A stretch of 32,144 nucleotides of DNA from Acidobacteriota bacterium. Lineage in GTDB: Bacteria; Acidobacteriota; Blastocatellia; Pyrinomonadales; Pyrinomonadaceae. The notes below the pieces were generated by a model. The model was not told where the DNA came from, did no database searches, and saw only the letters and a list, made by a program, of their open reading frames with translations. Shown piece by piece: positions 25,537-32,144 of this stretch. Location of the stretch: positions 1-32,144 of the forward strand of contig JAJPKD010000132.1 in the NCBI GenBank assembly GCA_021323895.1, given 5' to 3'. Numbering within the stretch: the first letter of the stretch is position 1; every line of letters begins with the position of its first letter. The position numbers were made by a program, and so were the translations under genes.

Positions 25537-27300
25537 TCTCAGGAAACAACAGCAACGGCGTCGCATTGAACAGTAATTCCACCGGCTCAGGTTTTGAGAT
25601 TCCGACCGGTAATCACATTGAAGGCAATTTCATCGGCACGGACGTTACCGGCACGGTTGCTTTGCGCAATAACTCGAACGGCATTTCGATGTCGAGCTCG
25701 AGTGGGAATTTCATCGGCGGGACGAGCGCGGGTGCGCGCAACCTCATCTCAGGAAACACACGCGCGGGGATTTCACTTTCCAATACGGGCACGTTCAATC
25801 CGGCGGGCTCAAATAGCAACATCATCCGAGGTAACTATATCGGGACAAAGGCCGACGGTAACAGCGCGTTAGGGAATGGTAATGCAGGTGTCACGATCAA
25901 TGGCGGTTCGCTGGGCAACATTATCGGGGGCGATGATGCGGCCGATGGTGCAACGGACGGAGTCGTACGCGCGCGTAACATTCTGTCGGGTAATAACAAC
26001 GAGGGCATTAGTCTTGCCAACTCGAGCGGCCAAGCCAATAACACGATCATTCAGGGCAATTACATAGGCTTGAATGCGACCGGCACGGCGGCAATTCCGA
26101 ATAACTCTAGCGGCATATCGCTTTCAGGTGTAAGCGCTACGCAAATTGGCGGCACAAGCGCTGGCGCGGGCAACGTGATCTCTGGTAACAATCAGAATGG
26201 AATCAATCTCAATGAAGCCAGTCCCGGTACCGGCCAATCAAATCTTCCGACCACGAACACGCACATAGAAGGGAACTTCATCGGCACCAACGCGGCAGGC
26301 ACCGCGGCGATTCGAAATCAACAAACAGGCGTTCGTATCAGCGGGCTTAACTCGTCTAATAACGTCGTCGGCGGTAGCGTCGCCGGCGCGCGCAACTTAA
26401 TCGGCGCCAGCGGCTTCAATGCGGTCAGCATTGAAACAAACTCTAACGGCAACTTCGTGCTCGGCAATTGGATGGGTGTGGATATCACCGGCACGACGGC
26501 GCTTGTAACAAACGTCAGCGGCACAAACGTTTTCGGCAACGGCAGCGGCGTAGTAATCAGCGGTGCTTCGAACAATCAAATCGGCGGTCCGACTGTGGCT
26601 GAGCGCAACGTCATCTCCGGCAACAACTGCCAGGGCGTTAACATTATTAACGCGCTGGTCAGCGGCAATCTGGTTCAAGCCAGCGGAAACAAAGTTCAAG
26701 GCAACTACATAGGTCTGAACGCAGCGGGCACCGACATGATCATCGATCCGACGAACGGGTCAAAATTTGGCAACAAGTGCAGCGACGTCTTCATCGCCGG
26801 TGCGACGAATAACTTAATCGGCGGCGCGACCCCGGGTGCAGGGAACGTGCTGGTCGGAGCGACGCATCAGGGCGTCGTCGTCAGCAATAACAACAATGTC
26901 ATCGGCTCCAATAACACGAACCAAGGCAACATCATTGGCGCGAATGCTGCGATGACGACTCCGCTGCCGAATCCTATTGGTGTGTTCTTGATCAACGGCG
27001 CGTCGAATAACACGATTGGTGGTGACGATGCCGCGGATGGCGTAGTTGACGGCGTGGTGAACGCGGGCAACAAAATCTTCGCCAGCACCGGCGACGGCAT
27101 CAATATTCAGAGCGCGGTAGTGAACAATGCGATCGTCCTCGCGACTGGCAACGTTGTTCAAGGCAATTTGATCGGCGGCAGCACGTTGTTGAGGAACATC
27201 AACAACGGCGTGAATCTCAACGGCGCAATGAATACACTCGTGGGTGGCTCCACGCCGGGCGCCGGCAATACCATCTCGTTCAACGGCAACAACGGGATCG
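24637..27300 (+). repeat. About 13 parallel beta-helix double-motif repeats
   Basis: Alternating motifs GNYIGTNAxGTAAIPN and NxIGGxxxxxRNVISGN, about 13 pairs, with matching DNA-level repetition (GGCAACTACATCGGCACGAA-like words). The pattern runs straight across the reading-frame break at 25507. Two coils carry a longer loop with GGDDAADG and VDGVV-like sequence. Confidence 0.8.
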
Positions 27301-30300
27301 TGGTGAACTGTCCCACACTAAACGGCGTCGTGACTTGCGGCGTGGGCAACACGTTCTCGCGGAATTCGATCTTCAGCCACGTTAATAATCTCGGCATTCG
27401 TCTGAACGCGAGTGGCGCGAACACCGGCAATAACAATCAAGCCGCGCCGGTGATTTCGTTCGTTAGCGTTACCGGGGGCGGCACAATCGTGCAGGGCTCG
27501 CTGACGACGAACGCCGCCAATCAAAATTACACGCTGGAATTCTTCGCGAACGATTCGTGCGGGAACAACACTCAAGGTGAAGGCAAGACCTATATCGGTA
27601 CTTACAACGTCACGACTGACGGCAGTGGCACAGTGAACTTCACTACGCCCGCGCTTGATGTGGTTGCGGCCGGAAAGATCATTACCGGCACGGCGACCCA
27701 CGCAACTAACGGCACATCGCGGTTTTCTACTTGTGCCATCGCGTCGAATGCAACGGCTACGATTTCGGGCCGCACAACTGATCAAAGCGGAACTCCGCTC
27801 GCGGGCGCAACCGTAACGTTGAGCGGTGGACAGAGTGCGACGGCGACGACGGATGCTCAAGGAAATTACTCGTTCCCGAACCTTCCTTCGAATGTCAGCT
27901 ACACAGTCGCGGCATCGCTTTCCGGAGTGACGTTCTATCCGGCGAGTTTCACGCTCGCGAACTTACCGGCGGATCGCACGGTCAATTTCACCAAGGCCAT
28001 CACGCGATACACGATTACGGATTTGGGCGCGTTGATCGCGGGCCCGCAGAGCGTGGGCTGGGATGTGAACAATGCTGGTCAAGCAACCGGCTGGTCGAAC
28101 AGAGGCTCCACGGCGACAAACTATCGACCGTACTTCTACAACAACGGAGTGATCACGAATCTGGCGCCGCTTGGGACCGGAACCAACGCGCTGGCCATCT
28201 CAATGAATGAGTCAGGACGCATAGTCGGTTATTCCGAACTGGCGCCGCAAGCACCAGGTGGAGCCTTCTCAGGTCAGATCCACGGTTACTTCTCTGACAA
28301 CGGAGGCGTATTGAAAGACATCGGCACGTTCGGCGGTCCGAGCAGCCAAGCCTGGGGTGTGAACGACAACGGCGTCGTCGTTGGCCAAGCTCAGAACGCG
28401 AGTAGTCAGTCGCGACCGTTCGTGTGGCGCGATCTGAACAACGATGGCTTGTGGCAACTCAGCGAGATGATCGACGTCGGCTGGATAAACGGCGGCGTTA
28501 ATGGTCGCATGTTCGCTATCAACAACAACAACGTGGCGGTCGGCAATAACATCGATGGCGCGACCGGATTCCAAACCGCGACGCTTTGGAAAGATGAGAA
28601 CGGCAACGGCATCTCCGATCCGGGCGAACTTCGTTTACTGGGCACACTCGGTGGTCCGACCTCGTTCGCGCAAGGCATCAACGACAACGGCTACGTCTCG
28701 GGCGTTACCGACATCAACGGCTTCGCGAGTAACGGCCGCACGATGCAGCGGGCCTTCATCTGGCATGATGACAACGGCAACGGCGTCAGCGATCCCGGCG
28801 AGATGAAGAACCTCGGCACGCTCGGCGGTGAATTCAGCGCGGCCCTTCGCATCAATGCTACCAATGAAATCATCGGCTGGTCGGATGCGGTGGGTATCAA
28901 CACGGCGCACGCTATGCGTTGGAAGAACAACTTCATGCTCGATCTGAACGCGGCGATTCCGCAGAACTCAGGTTGGACACTGGTGGAAGCACGCGGTCTC
29001 AGCGATAACGGCAAGATCACAGGCTACGGCACGATCAACGGCGCCACGCATGCATACCTGCTGAAACCGGCGCTGATTGCGCAAACAGTCAACTTCGATC
29101 CGATAGCAAACAAGACTTACGGCAATGCGCCGTTCACAGTCAGCGCGACCGCATCGTCAAATCTCCCGGTGACGTTCAGTGTGGTTTCAGGTCCGGCAAC
29201 TGTTAACGGCTCGACCGTCACGGTCACGGGAGCAGGTTCGGTCACGCTGCGGGCGGCGCAAGCCGGAGACGCAACCTACGATTCGGCTTTTGCGGATCAA
29301 ACTTTCACTGTGGCGCCAACGTTGTTGCGCGTCATTGCTGATAGCAAGACGAAAGTCTTTGGCGCTTCGAATCCCGCATTCACGGTTCACTATTCAGGTT
29401 TCGTGAATGGAGACGGAGAAGGTTCATTGGGAGGCACGCTTTCCTTCAGCACGGCCGCGGACAACAGCCCGGTTGGCTCGTACGCAATTACGCCGAGCGG
29501 TTACGTCTCCAGTAATTACTCATTTCAATATCTGGGGGCCATACTGACTATCGATCAAGCAAGCACGAGCACGGCTAGCGGAAACTACAATCTACCTGTT
29601 CCGGGAAGCGTAAATCTCGTCGCGCAAGTTAGCGGCGACGCTCCTTCAACTCTCGCAGTTAACGGCGGCACCGTAACCTTCGTGATTCGGCAAGGCGCAA
29701 TGACCGTGGGCACGGTTACCTCCGGCACCGTCTCAAACGAACAGGCGAGCGCGAGCTTCAACGTTCCGGCAGGTGGCGCTTACACGGTCTATGCCAGTTA
29801 CAACGGCACCAGCAACTATCTCGGCAGCACCGGTTTGGCGAGTCTGACGGTGGGCAACGCCAATCCGGTGCCGAGCATTACCGGCGTGACTCCCGACTCT
29901 GCGGTAAAGAAACCGACTGAGACGGGACAGTTCACACTTTTGATCGACGGGAACGGATTCATGTCTACGGGCAACGGGAGCCCGGCTAATTCCAGCGTCG
30001 ATTGGTACGATCGCACCACGGGTCAGCACACCACTCTGGCAACCACTTCGATTACGGCGGTACAGATTCAGGCTGTGGTTCCGTTCACGCTCATTCGCGA
30101 TGGAAAGACCGTGGAGGTGAGCGTGATCAATCCCGCTCCCGGTGGCGGCGCGTCCAACGTGCAGCCTTTCTTTGTGACAGACACAACGGCAACCGTAACG
30201 GCGGCGGACACCGTGTTGCCTGATCCGGTTACCGGAAATGCGTCGTCTACTTCAGTAACGCCCTCGGGCGCGGTTCTTTCCGCCGAAGCTTCGAGCGGCG

Positions 30301-31346
30301 GAGCCGGCGGCAGCGGCACGCTGACCATCGCGCAGTACAGTGACGATCCGATCGGAACTAACTCTTCGCCCAACACCTCGGCCTTCAGCACCGCCGAAGG
30401 CAGTGGTTACTTTGACGTCTATGTTTCGCCGGGCAGCAGCTTTACCACGCTGACTCTTGATTACTGCAACACCGGCGGGACCACGCTCTACTGGTGGGAC
30501 GGGACCGTCTGGGGTTTGGTGTCGAACCAGACTTACCATCCGACCACCGGCTGCATCACGATCACCGTCACGACGACCACTTCGCCAAGCATCGCCCAAC
30601 TCACCGGCACAGTCTTCGGTGTCGCGAGTGGCCCGGCGATCAGTTCCATCGGTGTAACGCCATCTTCACCGGTTGCCTTGGGTACCGCAATCACACTCAA
30701 TGCCGCCATCACCGATACTGTCAGCGGCCCTTACACAGCCGAGATAAATTGGGGCGATGGTCAAGCCTCGACGCTAATGAATGTGGCTGGCCCGGGACTG
30801 ACTGCCCCGCATACTTACGCGACCGCCAACAGCTATTCGATCGCCGTGAAGGTTTCGCGCGGCAGCAGCTTTGGCACCTCGAGCTTTTCGCCGGTGGTGG
30901 TCTTTGATCCTGACGGCGGCTCCTTAGAGGGCAACGGTTGGTTCAACGCGCCGCTCGGATCATTCCCGGCCAATCCGAGCTTCGCGGGGAAAGTGCAGTT
31001 CGAATCCAACGCCAAGTACGAGAAGAAGGACAACTCACTGAAGGGCAACCTCAAGGTCAATCTTCCCGGCAAGGACTTTAAGGCGAGCAGCCTCTCGTGG
31101 CTGACGGTCAACGGATCGAAGGCACTCGTCAGTGGCACGGGCACGATCGACAATCGCGGCAGCTACAACATTATCGTTAGCGGGATCGACGGAAAGATAG
31201 ACGGCAAGAAGCTGCCTGATAAGGTGCGCATAAAGATTTGGGACTCGGCCACCGGCCAGATCATTTATGACAACCAGATGGATGCTGCCATTAACGCCGC
31301 GCCTACTCTGGTCTTGGGAGGCGGCAATATCAACATTAAGAAATAG
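25533..31346 (+). CDS. Giant exported repeat protein, C-terminal part (beta-helix, CnaB-like, HAF, MBG, Ig-like, PKD, post-COAP-like end)
   Basis: This frame has no genuine start: the first possible codon is a TTG inside a repeat, overlapping the upstream stop. It continues the beta-helix coils to about 27300, then a Cys-containing module (LEFFANDSCGNNTQGEG), a carboxypeptidase-regulatory/CnaB-like domain (ISGRTTDQSGTPLAGATVTL), seven HAF-type repeats (LGTLGGPTSFAQGINDNGYV), two MBG-like domains (FDPIANKTYGNAPFTV; KVFGASNPAFTVHYSGF), an Ig-like repeat domain, an IPT-like stretch (PSITGVTPDSAVKKP), a PKD-like domain (YTAEINWGDGQAST), and a C-terminal domain (GNGWFNAPLGSFPANPS ... KVRIKIWDSATGQIIYDNQM) that resembles post-COAP-1 domains. 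No LPXTG, T9SS-type or outer-membrane anchor was seen. With the N-terminal part the intact protein would be about 3554 aa. A strong terminator follows 54 nt after the stop. Confidence 0.85.
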   Translation: MISGNNSNGVALNSNSTGSGFEIPTGNHIEGNFIGTDVTGTVALRNNSNGISMSSSSGNFIGGTSAGARNLISGNTRAGISLSNTGTFNPAGSNSNIIRGNYIGTKADGNSALGNGNAGVTINGGSLGNIIGGDDAADGATDGVVRARNILSGNNNEGISLANSSGQANNTIIQGNYIGLNATGTAAIPNNSSGISLSGVSATQIGGTSAGAGNVISGNNQNGINLNEASPGTGQSNLPTTNTHIEGNFIGTNAAGTAAIRNQQTGVRISGLNSSNNVVGGSVAGARNLIGASGFNAVSIETNSNGNFVLGNWMGVDITGTTALVTNVSGTNVFGNGSGVVISGASNNQIGGPTVAERNVISGNNCQGVNIINALVSGNLVQASGNKVQGNYIGLNAAGTDMIIDPTNGSKFGNKCSDVFIAGATNNLIGGATPGAGNVLVGATHQGVVVSNNNNVIGSNNTNQGNIIGANAAMTTPLPNPIGVFLINGASNNTIGGDDAADGVVDGVVNAGNKIFASTGDGINIQSAVVNNAIVLATGNVVQGNLIGGSTLLRNINNGVNLNGAMNTLVGGSTPGAGNTISFNGNNGIVVNCPTLNGVVTCGVGNTFSRNSIFSHVNNLGIRLNASGANTGNNNQAAPVISFVSVTGGGTIVQGSLTTNAANQNYTLEFFANDSCGNNTQGEGKTYIGTYNVTTDGSGTVNFTTPALDVVAAGKIITGTATHATNGTSRFSTCAIASNATATISGRTTDQSGTPLAGATVTLSGGQSATATTDAQGNYSFPNLPSNVSYTVAASLSGVTFYPASFTLANLPADRTVNFTKAITRYTITDLGALIAGPQSVGWDVNNAGQATGWSNRGSTATNYRPYFYNNGVITNLAPLGTGTNALAISMNESGRIVGYSELAPQAPGGAFSGQIHGYFSDNGGVLKDIGTFGGPSSQAWGVNDNGVVVGQAQNASSQSRPFVWRDLNNDGLWQLSEMIDVGWINGGVNGRMFAINNNNVAVGNNIDGATGFQTATLWKDENGNGISDPGELRLLGTLGGPTSFAQGINDNGYVSGVTDINGFASNGRTMQRAFIWHDDNGNGVSDPGEMKNLGTLGGEFSAALRINATNEIIGWSDAVGINTAHAMRWKNNFMLDLNAAIPQNSGWTLVEARGLSDNGKITGYGTINGATHAYLLKPALIAQTVNFDPIANKTYGNAPFTVSATASSNLPVTFSVVSGPATVNGSTVTVTGAGSVTLRAAQAGDATYDSAFADQTFTVAPTLLRVIADSKTKVFGASNPAFTVHYSGFVNGDGEGSLGGTLSFSTAADNSPVGSYAITPSGYVSSNYSFQYLGAILTIDQASTSTASGNYNLPVPGSVNLVAQVSGDAPSTLAVNGGTVTFVIRQGAMTVGTVTSGTVSNEQASASFNVPAGGAYTVYASYNGTSNYLGSTGLASLTVGNANPVPSITGVTPDSAVKKPTETGQFTLLIDGNGFMSTGNGSPANSSVDWYDRTTGQHTTLATTSITAVQIQAVVPFTLIRDGKTVEVSVINPAPGGGASNVQPFFVTDTTATVTAADTVLPDPVTGNASSTSVTPSGAVLSAEASSGGAGGSGTLTIAQYSDDPIGTNSSPNTSAFSTAEGSGYFDVYVSPGSSFTTLTLDYCNTGGTTLYWWDGTVWGLVSNQTYHPTTGCITITVTTTTSPSIAQLTGTVFGVASGPAISSIGVTPSSPVALGTAITLNAAITDTVSGPYTAEINWGDGQASTLMNVAGPGLTAPHTYATANSYSIAVKVSRGSSFGTSSFSPVVVFDPDGGSLEGNGWFNAPLGSFPANPSFAGKVQFESNAKYEKKDNSLKGNLKVNLPGKDFKASSLSWLTVNGSKALVSGTGTIDNRGSYNIIVSGIDGKIDGKKLPDKVRIKIWDSATGQIIYDNQMDAAINAAPTLVLGGGNINIKK
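28008..29060 (+). repeat. Seven HAF-type repeats
   Basis: Seven units of the LGxLGGxxSxAxGINDNGxVVG type: LGALIAG..VNNAGQATG, LAPLGTG..MNESGRIVG, IGTFGGP..VNDNGVVVG, VGWINGG..INNNNVAVG, LGTLGGP..INDNGYVSG, LGTLGGE..INATNEIIG, and a final degenerate LSDNGKITG unit. The number again suits a seven-bladed propeller. Confidence 0.75.
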
Positions 31347-31400
31347 TCCACGCGATCGCGCGATCAGACGTTAGAACTGACAGCGATGTCAGCGGACAAC

Positions 31401-31435
31401 GCGGCGGGTGCAGTTTGGCCCGCCGCATTTTTCTT
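31401..31435 (+). terminator. Intrinsic terminator after the giant exoprotein gene
   Basis: Perfect 8-bp GC stem GCGGCGGG (31401-31408) / CCCGCCGC (31419-31426), a 10-nt loop, then ATTTTTCTT. It lies 54 nt past the stop codon of the giant gene and is the clearest terminator in the window. Confidence 0.85.
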
Positions 31436-31538
31436 GAGTCTGCCGATATCCAGTGAGTTAACCCGCTTCATGCTTCACGCAGTCTTCGCCCTCGAAGTTC
31501 GATCCTGAAGCTAAATCTGTTAATCTAGCGCGCGTCCA

Positions 31539-32144
31539 ATGGCCATAAAGTTTTCTCGATTGCTGTTAATAGCGCTTGCTTTTGTGGGCGCTATCGGCGC
31601 AGTCAATCAGACTGCTTCGGCACAGTCATCCGATCAAAATCTCCCCACAGCGGTTCTAACAAATGACATCAACGGCAGGATTGGCGCGCTCGATCTCGGC
31701 GATCCGCGCCTGACGCGGCACTACTATGCATTTGAGGCCAACCCCGGCGATTTGCTGATTACCGTCGAGAGCAAGAACCTCAACGGCGACGTCGATGTAT
31801 TCACGGCAGTGACGTTCCGGCCGCTGATGAAGACCACAATGATTGCCACGTCGCAATCAAGCGAGATTACGAAAGGGATCTATCTGCGGGCGCACCAGAT
31901 TTTGATATTGCGCGTTGAGGCCCGCACGCCGAGCGATGAACCGGGAAGTTACCGAATTCACTTCGGCGGGACTTTCGCGCCATTCAGTGGGGGCATTCCG
32001 GTCGCCGAAAACTCGCCGGCCGAAACCACGCCGGAAAAATCGGACGCTAACAGATTATCTTCGGTCGGGGCGACGATTCCACGACCAGTTGAGGAAGTTG
32101 CTGCCGAACCCAAGCCTTCGCCTGAGAAGACGGAAGAGAAGCCA
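31539..32144 (+). CDS. Exported protein of unknown function, 3' end cut by window
   Basis: Open from ATG 31539 to the last base (202 codons, no stop). The N-terminus is a clear signal peptide (MAIKFSRLLLIALAFVGAIG to TASAQ, cleavage near residue 29). A beta-rich domain follows (about 35-160; LDLGDPRLTRHYYAFEANPG, LLITVESKNLNGDVDVF, ILILRVEARTPSDEPGSYRI) that resembles PPC-like or C2-like beta-sandwiches attached to secreted proteins. From about residue 165 the sequence becomes Pro/Glu/Lys-rich and unstructured, and continues beyond the window. No Shine-Dalgarno is obvious. It follows the giant gene's terminator by about 100 bp, so it has its own transcript. Family not named; export is well supported. 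Confidence 0.75.
   Translation, partial: MAIKFSRLLLIALAFVGAIGAVNQTASAQSSDQNLPTAVLTNDINGRIGALDLGDPRLTRHYYAFEANPGDLLITVESKNLNGDVDVFTAVTFRPLMKTTMIATSQSSEITKGIYLRAHQILILRVEARTPSDEPGSYRIHFGGTFAPFSGGIPVAENSPAETTPEKSDANRLSSVGATIPRPVEEVAAEPKPSPEKTEEKP

Noticed and set aside
24637-27300. Periodic DNA repeats considered as a CRISPR or tandem-repeat array
   Set aside because: The periodicity follows codons of beta-helix coils; there are no constant repeats with unique spacers and no cas genes.
27318-27860. 180-codon minus-strand open frame inside the giant gene
   Set aside because: Arg-rich antisense shadow of clear beta-helix and CnaB-like coding sequence.

Overview
The window looks like a chromosomal segment from an Acidobacteriota genome, most likely of the Blastocatellia / Pyrinomonas-like lineage. 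That placement is inferred from gene content: a subtilase with a C-terminal DUF4214-like region, a Ser/Thr kinase fused to TolB-type repeats beside an ECF sigma factor, a very large SBBP/beta-helix/HAF exoprotein, and a TPR-CHAT protein. I saw no rRNA, tRNA, CRISPR array, insertion sequence or phage gene.

Layout. (1) 1-2438, plus strand: the 3' part of malQ (4-alpha-glucanotransferase) overlaps a ROK-family sugar kinase by ATGA, giving a maltodextrin/glucose pair. (2) 2502-7695, minus strand, possibly one transcription unit read from right to left: an exported 412-aa protein, an exported 201-aa coiled-coil protein, a Cys/Met-metabolism PLP enzyme, an MlaF-like ABC ATPase with an unusual H-loop, and a FieF-like cation efflux protein. 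(3) 8151-10311, minus: a secreted S8 protease with a C-terminal DUF4214-like region. Its signal peptide and propeptide lie in another frame, so the gene is frameshifted. (4) 10533-15671, plus: a possible small ORF with its own terminator, then a three-gene unit of TPR-CHAT protease-like protein, sigma-70-like factor, and single-pass membrane protein resembling an anti-sigma factor. (5) 15719-20459, minus: ECF sigma factor, then a Ser/Thr kinase with a TolB-like sensor domain, then galE. (6) 20683-31346, plus, divergent from the ECF sigma gene: one giant exported repeat protein of about 3554 aa, split into two reading frames by loss of one G near 25507. It ends at a strong intrinsic terminator. 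(7) 31539 to the window end: the N-terminal part of another exported protein.

The most interesting piece is the TPR-CHAT / sigma / membrane anti-sigma-like unit at 10800-15671. It uses the same kinds of parts as the output arm of type III-E CRISPR (a TPR-CHAT protease cleaving an inhibitor that holds a sigma factor), but has no CRISPR component and is apparently placed at the cell envelope. A second signalling unit (ECF sigma plus Ser/Thr kinase) lies 4 kb away and diverges from the giant exoprotein gene. Two large genes carry single frameshifts, so sequence error must be weighed against real gene decay.
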